DNA of 64,000 nucleotides from Cymbomonas tetramitiformis (Eukaryota > Chlorophyta > Pyramimonadophyceae > Pyramimonadales > Pyramimonadaceae), in the NCBI GenBank assembly GCA_001247695.2, contig LGRX02034436.1:1-64000 (forward strand), in the 5' to 3' direction. The translations under genes and the position numbers were made by a program. Within the stretch, counting starts at the first letter, position 1; each line of letters opens with the position of its first letter. Positions 22,617 to 33,652 of this stretch are shown here, in pieces. The notes under the pieces were generated by a model. The model ran no database searches. It was not told where the DNA came from and was given only the letters and a program-made list of their open reading frames with translations.

Positions 22617-25600
22617 CAGGGCAATGATGGACGCCAACCTACCGAAACAGGCGGCGGCACCGGAACAACAACATGGGCTACACCTGCCGAAAACCCTCCG
22701 CAAGGAAAGGGACGGCCACCTGAGGGAGAGGAACAGGTGCCGTGAGAACATAGCACTGTGGAAGAAAGACATATAAACACGAGAACAAGCGACTGAGGAA
22801 GTACGGACGGAAAATTTCGATAACCGAACAAACGAAATGAGGGAATGGGAACAATGGGAACGGGAACAGAAAAAGCTTGCAACAAAAGAAGCAAGAAGAT
22901 GCATTAAGGAGCATGAGGTAAACCGAAAACAGAAAACAAGAATGAAAATGAGGGAAAGATACTGGGGCAACATAAAGCAATACCACAAAATGATATACAA
23001 AAAAGAGATAGAAAATGGAGCAGCACCAGCCGCGGTAATACAAGCAGTGGAAACGATACATGGAGAGCTAGTAGTAGGACACCAAAAGGTAGCACAGGCA
23101 ATGGGTGAACACATTGCGCGGTCGGCACCATCCAAAATGCGGGAACCGGAAAAAGGACTTAAGAACACGCCACCCTGGCTTGACGAGAGGTACAAGAACT
23201 ACATGAAGGAAAACAAATGCACAAGGCCAGACCAGACAAAGGTAAACCTGAGGGTGGACAAGGAAGCCTACCGGCAAGCAGTGAAGAAAATGAAAACCAA
23301 CAAAGCGGCCGGACCCATGGGGATACAAAATGAAATATTAAAACAGATGCCGGACAGATTCCATGACCAACTGTGTGAACTCATGGAACTAATGTGGGAG
23401 CACAGGCATACTCCTCTGCCATGGAAGAAAGGCTACTTCTGCTTTCACCCCAAACAGGGTGAAGTAACAAAGCAACAAAATTACCGACCTATAGCACTAC
23501 TGGACTGTCTGTTTAAACTATACACCACAGTACTCACAAAAATGCTGGCTGACTTCTGTGAAATAAATGGCATGCTCTCGGAAGCACAAGAGGGCTCAAG
23601 GGAAAACCACAACACAATGAAACAACTTACCAGGGTAACCAATGCTATTGAAGACGCCAACCTCTCCAAACGAAACCTGCATGCAACCTATGTGGACTTC
23701 GAAAATGCTTATGAGTCAGTTGACCATAAGAGGCTTATTGCGACATTAAAACACCTAGGGGTACCACCACAACTCACGGAAGCGGTTAGGGACATACTGG
23801 GCGAAAATGAGGAGGATTCCATGCAAATGAGAGCAAAGATAGGGGACCAGGTCTCGGAAGAGGTGCCGATAAGAAGGGGGATTCTGCAAGGAGACAGCAT
23901 GAGCCCGTTACTATTTATACTATACCTGGAACCTCTCCTCAGATGGTTAGAGGTAGGGGACCATGGGTACCAGCACAGGTATGTGACTGACAGGGAGCTC
24001 AGAGGGGAACTGAGAACCTCCTCGGGGGCGTTCGTGGACGACCTAATTATACTAACAAAACTAATGACAGGAATGGAACAACAGCTAAAGAAACTCTCGG
24101 CATTTGGAGACTGGAGTGGACTCCGGATAAACAAGGATAAAACAAAAATAACAGGGGTAAAACATGGCAACAGAAATGTAAAAGAAAGTAGACACCAAGG
24201 GGTGAAATGCGGAAGCCGGACACTAAAAGGAGACACCTACAAATACCTAGGGGTCCTCCTCAACATGCTGGGGACATGGAAAGAGGAAAAAAGAAAGTCA
24301 CTACAGGAACTCAAACGAAGAATAGAGGCATTACTGACCACCCCCCTCACGCAAAGGCAAAAAGAGTACTCCTTAAAGTCGGCCATATTAGGCAAATTCA
24401 AATACGGACTCCACCTCGGGATATACACACAGGGTGAGATACAGCAGGCTGAGAACCAGCTGGGAGCTGCAATGAAAAGAATATATGGGCTCCCGGTGAA
24501 TGGCACACCCAATGAACTGAACACGGAGGGAAAAGAGGAATATGGACTGGGACTACAGTCCTTACAGGCAATATATGCACAAGAAGTCTACACGGGGCTG
24601 GCAGGGGCGGTTCAGAGCGAGGAAGACAAAGGGGTCCAGATGGGATATGGCAAAAGGGAGAGAAACCTGCAAACCAGACAAAGAATGTCACAAGTCAGCA
24701 GGTCCACAGCCGGACTATTGGAAAATCACTTCGAAGAAAGAGGCCACAGCAGCAACAGGAGCAAGTTAAAAATGGGACTGCAGACACAAACGAACACTCT
24801 GAGGAAGATGAACGCTTTGAATGAGTATGGAATACACGTTAAAGGTGTGGGGATTCACATGCGGGAACTGGCTAAGGAAACACTACCTATAATGAGACAG
24901 CTAGGAAAAGCTAAAAGGGTGTGCACAAACGCGGAAATGGAGGGCACCACCAGAACAACCAAGCACCTCAGGCGAATGGACACGGAATACAGGGACCCAC
25001 AGTCGCAGCCCACAACGACAGGCTCTGAAAAATTGGGGACAGTAAATGTAGTACGGGAAACTAAAACTCAGCAAGCTACCAAGCAAATAAACTTTACCAA
25101 ACTACTCACGCTATTAAAAAACTACCCGGACCTCAAGGACCTAACCACAGCAGACGGGAAAAGTGCGATACCAATAGAAACACTGAAAGCAACGGGCGGA
25201 AGGAAACACGACAACAAGGCGGCAACAAAGATAGCCCAGGGCATGCTGCACCTATACCCCTACATTTGCGAAGCACAGCCCAATGACATTAAGAAGCCAG
25301 GGGACCACTGGGACCATGTGTGGAACAGAAGGCTAAAACCAGAATACATACAGGAACGGAAAACAGGAGAGCTAGAAAAGTACACCAAAAGCACGGCGAG
25401 TATGGAAAACATAAGCAATTGGCCGGCACAAATAAAGGCGCTGCATGAGGCTGGAAACAGTCTGAAGGACATACTACAACTACTGTCCATGTACCCGCTG
25501 GCCAACCAAACGAAACATTTCGAACAGGCAGAAGTGGAATGGACGGAACAGGAAAAGGAAGTCCTGGGCATAGAAACTGATGACCAAGAAAAGGAGGAAG

Positions 25601-28359
25601 ACGACATGATGACCACAAGGAACCCACGGGGAAGAGCAAAGAGAAAGTCAGAGCAACAAGACAGAAGTCAATGGGCAAAACAAGAAGACCCAATGGAGAC
25701 GCTAGGACAAGAGGGAACCTACACGCCCACTAGGGTACTGGCAAGCAGACAGTACCTGCAAAACTACACTGATGTGACCTCGAAAGTAACACAGTACGAA
25801 ATACGGTGGACCAATAGCGAAGGAAACGAACAGACCACGTGGAGCACAGAAGAAACAGTAAGAACACACCTGCTCAAGCACCACTCCTCCTCGGACCAAG
25901 GATGGGAGGACCTTGTGGAAGAATGGGAAAATGACAAAAGAGACAAAAGGGCCAAACGTGAGCCCGTTGAAGAAATACTGGCGGGACAACCAAGTAGTGA
26001 ACAGAGGTACTGGAAACAGGTAACCCACCTGGAAATATGCACAAGGGAAACGAACCCGGACCAGGACATTAGGCACATTTCAGGCACGAAGGACAGACAA
26101 CTACGCACGGAAGGTGACACCACCTACTGCTACGAGCCGGAGGGAGGCCTGATAGGCACACTGAGCACGGTGAAAGTTCGAGAATTGTACGACAGGTATG
26201 CTGAAGCAGTGGGTGACAGCACGGCACAACGGCCAACAGAAAAACAACTGGCCAAAAGGCTGAAACTAAGTTTGGAACACAAAATACACGTTAACACTTT
26301 TGAGGAGGAAATTGCACAGCTGCTTATAAGGTACTCTAGTAAAGCGGAGATGAAACACAGAAAAAGGAACCTCCAAAACCACTGGACCTTCCCCCCGGAA
26401 ATGATGGAGGCGGTACACACAGCCATGGGAGTCCAGACAGAAGTATTCGCCTCGCCACTCAATGTACACAAAAATACTAAAACGTACTACTCACAATACC
26501 CACGGGACTCGGTATTCGGGGCTGTGGGCTCGGCATGGGAAGAACAATGGGAAAAGCTGGGGTCATACCAATCTAACCCGGAATATACGGCAGGGGACCT
26601 CTACAAGGCACTGAAAAAGGCAATTAACTCCACGAAAGCGGCCGAACCCGTCCTGGGGGTAGGGATATACCCCACATATGCCAAAAGCCCGTATAGGAAA
26701 TTGCTGAACAAGCACATGGGATACAGGGTACATGAATTGCTCGAGATAAAGGAAGGGCAGTTCACCTTCCTACCACCGGACCACTGGATGCAAGGGAACC
26801 TACAAAAACCCAAACAATGTAACTGGAACATGAGAATACTGGCAGTAGCGAACGCGGCAGGGTGGAGAAAATACTGCCCGGACGTGCTCAAAACCCACGA
26901 CATATTCAGCAAGGCCCTTCTTAAGTGCCCGCAAAGTAAAGTCAGGACAATAGGCAGGGCATGCTACATGCATAGACCCCTTACACTCAAGGACACGGAC
27001 AGGCAGCCTAGGTCAGTTACAGAATGGGAGAAGGACTGCGTCATAGACCCTGCGCCATGGACGAACCATGAACTACCAGTCATGCAAGCACTGCCAGGCG
27101 GGCACCTGGAAAGCCACACAGAGGAGATAATCGACCGCTGGATGGAAGATAGGAAAAGAGAAGGGGAGCACAGAGGAGGGGACAGGGGGCCGAGGCCCAC
27201 ATTTACGGACGTACTAAGAGCCAACACTACGTGGAGTAGGGAGGAAATAAACAGGGACGCCCTCAGAAGATGGGCACTACAGTTTATGGGCCCAGACACG
27301 ACAGAGGAGGACATAAACGGGGACCAATGGCTGCAGTGGGAAAGGGGTGAAATAGAGAAAGCCGAACTACCACCCGAGAGCCAGTGGGACAACAACGGGA
27401 AAGGGTACTCAGAGCCTCACAGGCGACACAACAAAAACGATATGGTCTACACAGATGGAAGCCAAAGGAAAGTCAAAAAGGAAAACGGGGAAATCGAGGA
27501 AGTAACGGCGGCAGGAGTCTGGGACCCAAGAGGGGGACGAGCAACGACACACATGCAAAGATGGACAGGACGCTGCCAAACTGTCAACAGGGCGGAGCTC
27601 ACAGCCATATACATGGCACTAACACTGGACTCAAACTCAGGAGAAGAAAAAGGTAGCATATGCACAGACAGCCTAACCTCGCTCTACCAAATACAAAACA
27701 TGAGAAGAAGGCCGCACACGCTGGAAAGGCACGTACACCGGGACATACTGTGGAAAATAATGAAGCAAATACAAACGCTAAATAGGGAAGGAACAAAGGT
27801 GGCCCTATACAAGGTTAAAGCGCATGTGGGGATACATGGGAATGAAATGGCGGATGAGGTGGCAAAAAAGGCCTGTGAAGAGGGGGAATACGGCCTAAAC
27901 CACGACAACATAGATACAGTAACACTGCTGGCAATATGTGAGGCCACAGGGAGACAACTGGAAGGACACCAAGCAATACTCAACCACGTGACGAAAAAGG
28001 TAAGGGAGGCAAAAATGACGGGAGAAACAAACATAATACAAAGACTAAAAAGGAAACTAGAAACCGGGCCCGAGGAATGGGAGGCCAAAAGACAACGCAT
28101 TGAGAGAATGGAGGCAGAATACGCAAAAAAAAAACCGGGAACCTACTGGAACAGAAGTAGAAGAAGCCTGGGCAGACACCTGGTCCGGAGAACTGGAATG
28201 GCAACAGGAGCAGGAAGAGGAATTGGAACTCCAGCGGATGGAACGAGAAGAGGAAGAGGCACTGATACAAGTGCAGCAAGTACAAACAGCACAACAGGTA
28301 GGGCAAACGAGGGGGCACGGGGAAGAGAGCACACGGGAAGCAGGATGGGAGGCGGATGA
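22507..28359 (+). CDS. LINE ORF2b: reverse transcriptase + RNase H
   Basis: A short frame (22507-22776) and a long one (22837-28359) carry the pre-RT and RT regions. RT motifs: NKAAGPMGIQNEILK (23300), YRPIALLDCLFKLY, EGSRENHNT, VDFENAYESVDH, GILQGDSMSPLLF (23878) and the catalytic FVDDLII (24031). A long unassigned stretch follows; RVLASRQYLQNYTDVTSKV at about 25735 and YEIRWTNSEGNEQTTWS look chromodomain-like, at low confidence. RNase H1 follows with its acidic residues in YTDGSQ (27448), AELTAIY (27594), CTDSLTS (27661) and GNEMADEVA (27839). The frame leaves the natural path in an A10 run at 28125-28134. Confidence 0.88.
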
Positions 28360-29140
28360 GGTGGGGGAGATAAGAACAATACGAGAAGAGGAGGGGGCAT
28401 TAGAACAAGGAAGAAGACAAAAACGAAGAAGAACCCGAAGCCAGACAGGACCCGGCCAACCAACCTTACGGGAAACCGAAGGGCTGCGAGAAGCCCAACG
28501 GGACGCTGCACTGGAGCCAACACAGGAATTGGAGCTACCGGAAACACAGAATATGGGCATGACAACACAGCAGGGTGCTGAAGCTGAGCTCAGCGAAATG
28601 GCCCAACAACAGGAGGAAGCACAGGAAGAATGGAGAGCACTCCAGGAAATGGCACAACAACAGGCAACAGCACAAAAGGAAGTACACCAAGCGAGGGAAT
28701 GGAGAAGGGCCTCGATGGAAAAAATACGGACAGCAACACAAGAAAAGCCAGAAAAATACATGCAGCACCTAAAAGGTGATAAAGCCATGCACAAGCTCTC
28801 CAATGAATACTGGAAAAAAGGAACAGAATACCTAAACGAGCATGATGTGACAGTCCTGCTAAGATGCCGGGCGAACAAGCTACCGGCAGGACCATACAAA
28901 AAACAGCAAGGAGGGAGAAGGGCGCAAAAATGCAAATGCTGCGGGATGCCCAGACAAGTAAACGCGGGGGGCTTCATACGCACAGCCCATGTGCTAGGAG
29001 GATGCACAGAAAGGGAAATAAAGAACATGGTAATAAGCAGGTCGGATGAGACCACCAAAATGACAGCAAAAGCAATTAGCAAAGGTAGGAAAGGAGGATG
29101 TGTAATAAGAACCCATGCCGGGAAAAAGGGAAGGGAATGA
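28100..29140 (+). CDS. LINE ORF2c: Gln/Glu-rich linker and Cys/His zinc motif
   Basis: This frame picks up right after the A10 run, so it is the direct continuation of the RT protein (NREPTGTEVEEAWADTW). A long Glu/Gln-rich, probably coiled-coil stretch leads to LRCRANKLPAGPY, CKCCG (28931) and TAHVLGGCTER, then a basic helix (ISRSDETTKMTAKAISKG). This is the Cx2C..Hx4C arrangement that precedes or accompanies the C-terminal endonuclease of R2-like and Dualen-like LINEs and binds RNA or target DNA. Confidence 0.75.
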   Translation: MREWRQNTQKKNREPTGTEVEEAWADTWSGELEWQQEQEEELELQRMEREEEEALIQVQQVQTAQQVGQTRGHGEESTREAGWEADEVGEIRTIREEEGALEQGRRQKRRRTRSQTGPGQPTLRETEGLREAQRDAALEPTQELELPETQNMGMTTQQGAEAELSEMAQQQEEAQEEWRALQEMAQQQATAQKEVHQAREWRRASMEKIRTATQEKPEKYMQHLKGDKAMHKLSNEYWKKGTEYLNEHDVTVLLRCRANKLPAGPYKKQQGGRRAQKCKCCGMPRQVNAGGFIRTAHVLGGCTEREIKNMVISRSDETTKMTAKAISKGRKGGCVIRTHAGKKGRE

Positions 29141-29643
29141 ACAATGGGAGACCAATAGAAGACTTCCTGCTCACAAGGGGGCAATGCAGACTAGACGGAC
29201 GAACCAAACCAGCACCAGAGCACGGAAAGGACACCATACCACACTATGTAGATATAGTAATGCTTGAGGGAACAGAGAAGGGGAACGAGCAGCCTGGGTA
29301 CACACACCAAAAAGCAATGGCAGAAGCGGGTCACATACACCTGATAGAGGTAACATACACAGACGAAATGAGTTGGGAGGAAGCACTAAAGACAAAGTAC
29401 ACGAAATACACACCGCTGGTAAAGCTACTGGAATTATATGGGTACAAGGTAACGCTACACGTGATGGTATTCGGCAACACGGGAACGATATATGAGCACA
29501 CGGAGAAAATACTGACCAAACATTTAGGATTCGACAAACAGGAAGCCCTACACCTACTCAGGAAAATACACGACCTAGCTACAGGATACGCAGTAAGCCT
29601 TAACAGACTATATAGGAAAAAAGTAGACAAGGAACCGGACTAA
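29098..29643 (+). CDS. LINE ORF2d: restriction-like endonuclease
   Basis: The frame has the PD-(D/E)xK-like pattern of LINE restriction-like endonucleases: HYVDIVML (29240), then HLIEVTYTDEMSW (29338), then KTKYTKYTPLVKLLELYGYK. The acidic D and E and the K..KY segment are in the usual order and spacing. Endonucleases of this type cut target DNA in R2 and CRE elements; here it coexists with an APE domain. It is out of frame with the preceding zinc-motif ORF, with the shift near 29115. Confidence 0.75.
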   Translation: MCNKNPCREKGKGMNNGRPIEDFLLTRGQCRLDGRTKPAPEHGKDTIPHYVDIVMLEGTEKGNEQPGYTHQKAMAEAGHIHLIEVTYTDEMSWEEALKTKYTKYTPLVKLLELYGYKVTLHVMVFGNTGTIYEHTEKILTKHLGFDKQEALHLLRKIHDLATGYAVSLNRLYRKKVDKEPD

Positions 29644-29713
29644 GGAAAAAGGAAGTAAGAGTCAAGGGGACTCACAAAGCCCCACACCCCGTCCAAGGGT
29701 GTCTTTTTTTTTT
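29644..29713 (+). terminator. LINE 3' end: hairpin plus T10
   Basis: After the last stop the element ends in ACACCC-CGTCCA-AGGGTGT, a 6-bp hairpin, followed by C and ten T, directly before the duplicated CAGTGCC. LINEs usually end in A-rich tails or short repeats, so a T tract here is unusual. It marks the element end; a role in RNA recognition by the RT is possible but unproven. Confidence 0.55.
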
Positions 29714-30990
29714 CAGTGCCAGCGCACATCCGGGCGGGTGCGCCAGCTGAGTTTTCCCTGGCTCTGTTTTGTTGTTTATTCAAGACGTCCCTTGTATCTT
29801 TGCACGGGTCTGCGGAGGCAGTAGGCTGCGTTGGGAGGATAGCTCCTCAACCACGCGCCCGTTCCAAAGTTGTAGTTTTAGTCTTCTTTGTTGTCATATT
29901 ACATACGTTGTCGTATGTGGATGAGGGTTTGGAGGCCGGTGGCTCGGGAACGCGTGTTAAGACTTGTGCTCGACGCGCACCCAGAGCCGCGGCGAACCTT
30001 TATTCGTGGGAATGTCTGTCGGCCAGTGGATCGGGAACGCATGTTAAGACCTTGTCTCGACGCGCCCCCAGAGCCGTGGTAGGACGCCCAAACCAGGTCA
30101 TGTCGTTCCTTGGTTCTTCGTAACTGTCGGTGTTGAGTAGTCAGTGCCCGCTGCAGCATCTCCGGGCGAGTGCGCCAGCTGAGTTTTCCCTGGCTCTGTT
30201 TTGTTGTTTATTCAAGACGTCCCTTGTATCTTTGCACCTGGGTCTGCGGAGGCAGTAGGCTGCGTTGGGAGGATAGCTCCTCAACCACGCGCCCGTTCCA
30301 AAGTTGTAGTTTTAGTCTTCTTTGTTGTCATATTACATACGTTGTCGTATGTGGACGAGGGTTTGGAGGCCGGTGGCTCGGGAACGCGTGTTAAGACTTG
30401 TGCTCGACGCGCACCCAGAGCCGCGGCGAACCTTTATTCGTGGGAATGTCTGTCGGCCAGTGGATCGGGAACGCATGTTAAGACCTTGTCTCGACGCGCC
30501 CCCAGAGCCGTGGTAGGACGCCCAAACCAGGTCATGTCGTTCCTTGGTTCTTCGCAACTGTCGGTGTTGAGTAGTCAGTGCCCGCTGCAGCATCTCCGGG
30601 CGGGTGCGCCAGCTGAGTTTTCCCTGGCTCTGTTTTGTTGTTTATTCAAGACGTCCCTTGTATCTTTGCACCTGGGTCTGCGGAGGCAGTAGGCTGCGTT
30701 GGGAGGATAGCTCCTCAACCACGCGCCCGTTCCAAAGTTGTAGTTTTAGTCTTCTTTGTTGTCATATTACATACGTTGTCGTATGTGGACGAGGGTTTGG
30801 AGGCCGGTGGCTCGGGAACGCGTGTTAAGACTTGTGCTCGACGCGCACCCAGAGCCGCGGCGAACCTTTATTCGTGGGAATGTCTGTCGGCCAGTGGATC
30901 GGGAACGCGTGTTAAGACCTTGTCTTGACGCGCCCCCAGAGCCGTGGTAGGACGCCCAAACCAGGTCATGTCGTTCCTTGGTTCCTGGCC
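29714..30990. repeat. 434-bp tandem array, right segment, about 3 units
   Basis: Matching points at 29888, 30322 and 30756 are exactly 434 bp apart. The sequence is nearly identical to the units left of the LINE. The first unit lacks a few bases next to the insertion point. The last unit ends at CTTGGTTC near 30984 and runs into the RING-CH gene region. Confidence 0.95.
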
Positions 30991-31188
30991 TGTGTTCGCA
31001 GCTCGTGGGAGGGGCGGTTGGTGTGAGGTCAAGGGAGGGAGAATCGTTTGTCGGGTGGCCGTTCCCTTGGAGGGGGGTGTAGAGTTGTAGACAAGTCACG
31101 GATGCACCTCAGAGCACGCTCGTTCAGGGGGAACTGCGTGACGTTATGACAATTTGAACCTAGCTCACGGGCTTGCCGTTCGCACAGG

Positions 31189-31424
31189 GAGATGAGGTCG
31201 AGGAGGATTACACGTGGGAGGAGGTTCTGCGAGTCTTTTTTTCCAGACCGGAGGAGGACTTGTGTATATTGTGTTTAGAGGAAGTGCATCCGGATGATCA
31301 ACTGGACTGCGGTGGCTTAGGTTGCGAATGTAAAGAGAAATATATGCATGTTTCGTGTCTTGGTTTGCTTGTAGGAACCCATGCCTCCGGCTGGGTCACG
31401 TGCCCATGCTGTAGGCAGAAGTGA
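31189..31424 (+). CDS. RING-CH (RINGv) zinc-finger protein, exon
   Basis: The frame opens at a likely splice acceptor (TTCGCACAG/GG) and ends at TGA 31424. It encodes one C4HC3-type RING-CH domain: CILC, then CGGLGCEC, then HVSC, then CPCC, the zinc ligands of MARCH/K3-type E3 ubiquitin ligases. There is no transmembrane segment in the visible exon, unlike most MARCH proteins. Upstream exons were not found; a 434-bp repeat unit ends 200 bp before it. It would act by bringing a ubiquitin-loaded E2 to a substrate, if functional. Confidence 0.6.
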
Positions 31425-31650
31425 TTCTTTCTTCAACATGTGTATACATTATGTAAATAGTACATTCTGTAAATAGTATCGAGTCTCCCCTTGCCTGTTT
31501 TGTATTCCCTTACAGCTTGTTATTTCTTCTTTGAAAATGCAGACGAGGGTCTTTCCGGTGTCCTTCTTGAAAGTGTCTAGCAAGCCTGAACGGGCAGTAT
31601 GTTATCTCCGGACAGAAGCCTGGACGGAGAGGATGTTACCTCATGTAAGG

Positions 31651-31800
31651 ATCGGGAACGCGTGTTAAGACCTTGTCTCCACGCGCCCCCAGAGCCGTGG
31701 TAGGACGCCCCAACCAGGTCATGTCGCTCCTTGGTTCGGTCGGTCCTTCGCAACCGTCGCTGTTGACTAGTCAGTGCCGGCTGTGGCATTTCCTGCGCGG
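31651..31800 (+). repeat. Partial 434-bp unit upstream of kinase gene
   Basis: The segment from GGATCGGGAACGCGTG to CAGTGCCGGCTG matches the second half of the 434-bp unit with a few changes and a short insertion. It sits 230 bp before the kinase start. It shows that array units are not confined to the arrays. Confidence 0.85.
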
Positions 31801-32031
31801 AAGCGCTGTCCATTGTTTTTAAAAATCCGGCGGAAACTACGGGTGTTTTCCGGTTGCCGCCCTGGTCCTGGTGGTCCGTGATGGAAATCACTGGAAAGGG
31901 GTGGGATATGTCCTATTCCTAGTCCGCCGAGGGCGCAAAGAAAAAACCCAGGCGCTCAACCGCGAGTCGCCGGAGAATGAAAAATCAAGGGAGCTTCGGC
32001 GCGGAGCGCTGCCTTGCACGCCATTGCCTCG

Positions 32032-33138
32032 ATGGCCGAAGCTGAGGGGAAAGTGGCGCCGCCGCGCACCCTTTTCGTCGGACCCTGTGTGGACCATTGG
32101 GCTGATCTCACGGCATCGGATAAGCGGCAGTCGTTATGCTCCCGGTTCGACGACCCCGCAGTCCTGCGCGCGCTGGCGATGACATGCGGAATTGGGGAGG
32201 TTCGGCATGCAGCCATCCGATTCAAAACGGCTTTGGGGGAGGCAACCGATGCTCAAGGCGGGTACGGGAAGCTGAAGATCGGGTGCTCCCTGAACCAGAC
32301 TGTCCCCATGACTTACAAGGAGTTCAGCCGGAGCAGTTTCGCGCGAGGTCAGAGGTTCATGGAGTGTGCACGGGAGTTGTACATGGCTACCCTCGCGTGG
32401 CGGGAGGCACCTGAGTTCGTGGCGCCTCCGCAGTACTTTGGGATTCGCCTGAAGCCAGGGTCGGAGTCTGCTCCCATCCCGTTCCTCATGTTTGGGGACC
32501 ACGGGGTCTCCTTGGAGCGGTTCTTAGATTCTCCAACCTCCCCGCTATCCCTGGCCTTCAAGAAGCAGCTGTGCCTCCGGCTGCTCAGCGGACTACGCGA
32601 GCTACACGGAGGAGGCATTGCGCATGGAGACCTGCGGGCAGGCAACGTCGTGCTCTGCCCTTCCAGGCCAGATAGCATGGTGTTCATTGACTTCGGATTG
32701 GCGCGGCGAGAGCACCGAGCCGGCCTGCCGGTCGACGGGTTCCACAGGGAGCGCTGGGCCTCGGCGGCGCCCCTAAATCAAGCGTCAGGGTCTGTGTATG
32801 CCCCCGAGTATTCGCGAACTGGCCCCACTGCCGCGACGGATATGTGGGCGGTGGGAGCACTGCTTGTGCGGATCTTCATTCGTGATCCGCACGACGGGCT
32901 GCGAGGGGTTTCCGACGACGACAGCAAGCGAACCGTGCCAACTGTCATCACGGGCCGGGTGCAGACTAAATTCGTGGCCCAGAGCCTATGGTGGTTGATA
33001 CTGGACTGCTGCCAGGAAGATCCTGGGAAACGGCCGTCCGCAGCCAAGCTTGCTGCGGCCTTGGAGGCCACGCGCATCGAGTCTGAAAGCAAACTGGTTC
33101 CTGCAGAGCTACCTCGGATACCGCCCTGCGCTTATTAA
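32032..33138 (+). CDS. Protein kinase-like protein
   Basis: The first ATG of the frame is at 32032, giving about 368 residues. The C-lobe motifs are clear: HGDLRAGNVVL (catalytic loop, near residue 197, with HGD replacing HRD), FIDFGLA (metal-binding DFG, near 220), APEYS (near 257) and TDMWAVGALL. The N-lobe lacks an obvious glycine-rich loop, and the ATP lysine is uncertain. HGD catalytic loops occur in atypical and viral or bacterial-like kinases, so activity is plausible but unproven. The gene has no introns, is compact and is followed by the shared 3' block at 33151. Confidence 0.75.
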   Translation: MAEAEGKVAPPRTLFVGPCVDHWADLTASDKRQSLCSRFDDPAVLRALAMTCGIGEVRHAAIRFKTALGEATDAQGGYGKLKIGCSLNQTVPMTYKEFSRSSFARGQRFMECARELYMATLAWREAPEFVAPPQYFGIRLKPGSESAPIPFLMFGDHGVSLERFLDSPTSPLSLAFKKQLCLRLLSGLRELHGGGIAHGDLRAGNVVLCPSRPDSMVFIDFGLARREHRAGLPVDGFHRERWASAAPLNQASGSVYAPEYSRTGPTAATDMWAVGALLVRIFIRDPHDGLRGVSDDDSKRTVPTVITGRVQTKFVAQSLWWLILDCCQEDPGKRPSAAKLAAALEATRIESESKLVPAELPRIPPCAY

Positions 33139-33150
33139 CCCCTGTGTAGG

Positions 33151-33300
33151 CCTTGCATTAGCAAGCTTCGGGAGGCAAAACGGCTTCAAGGCTATCAGCC
33201 GTAGCAGTGCATTTTCCAAACCGTGACAGTTAGCCCGAGCTGCGAGGAAACCTGCAATGAGTTGCCGGGGTAGAGTAACACGTAACACGTACTACTCTAT
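33151..33300 (+). repeat. Shared intergenic block A
   Basis: The stretch begins GCATTAGCAAGCTTCG and continues through GAGGCAAAACGGCTT, CCGTAGCAGT, AGCCCGAGC and AGAGTAACAC to about 33300. It closely matches 38141-38290. It follows the kinase stop codon and precedes the next gene, so it may hold a terminator, a promoter or both. Confidence 0.85.
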
Positions 33301-33445
33301 TTTGTAATAAGAAGTGTATCTTCCTTGCTGGGCACTATAAAAATTGTGTACGCCATCCACCGTGAATGTTGTACAACTCTGTTTTGTTTGTGCGTTGTGC
33401 CTAGGCTAGCTCTTTCGGCTTGCTCCTCGCTGTGAATGGAGCGCT

Positions 33446-33474
33446 GTGAGATAGCTCCTCTTGTTACACGCACC
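33446..33474 (+). promoter_or_regulatory. Hairpin module variant upstream of 2OG-like gene
   Basis: GTGAGATAGCTCCTC followed by TTACACGCACC is a diverged form of the GAGGATAGCTCCTC...ACCACGCGCC module of the arrays. An ACTCTGTTTTGTTTGTG box lies about 75 bp upstream, as in the arrays. The next gene starts about 180 bp downstream. Confidence 0.5.
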
Positions 33475-33652
33475 GTTTGCAGTTTAGAGAAGGGGTGCTG
33501 GGTGGAACACGCAGCGGGATAGTGGTGTTCCAACATGGTGCACCACCTACCCTTCGGCGGATAAGGAGTCTTTGCACACGGAATCCCATCCGGCTCACCA
33601 CGAGGGGCTCCTGGATTATCACATCTTCGTGGGCAGAGGACCTGCTGCTACC

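Larger units (their letters stand above)
14350..29713 (+). mobile_element. 15-kb LINE, Dualen/RandI-like, two endonucleases
   Basis: The domain order is ORF1 with coiled coil, Ulp1-like cysteine protease, APE endonuclease, reverse transcriptase, RNase H, Cys/His zinc motif, restriction-like endonuclease. Elements with both endonuclease types form the Dualen/RandI clade of non-LTR retrotransposons. The element sits inside the 434-bp array: CAGTGCC precedes it (14343-14349) and recurs right after it (29714-29720), a likely target duplication, and array sequence continues on both sides. At least five frame changes separate the ORFs, so this copy is probably dead. The coding strand is strongly purine/A-rich, which creates long false frames on the other strand. 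Confidence 0.9.

Noticed and set aside
14500..29200. Long minus-strand frames across the LINE, rich in Cys, Phe, Leu and Ser, some looking like membrane proteins
   Set aside because: They mirror the A/purine-rich coding strand. No domain is recognised, while the plus strand carries complete RT, endonuclease and RNase H motifs.
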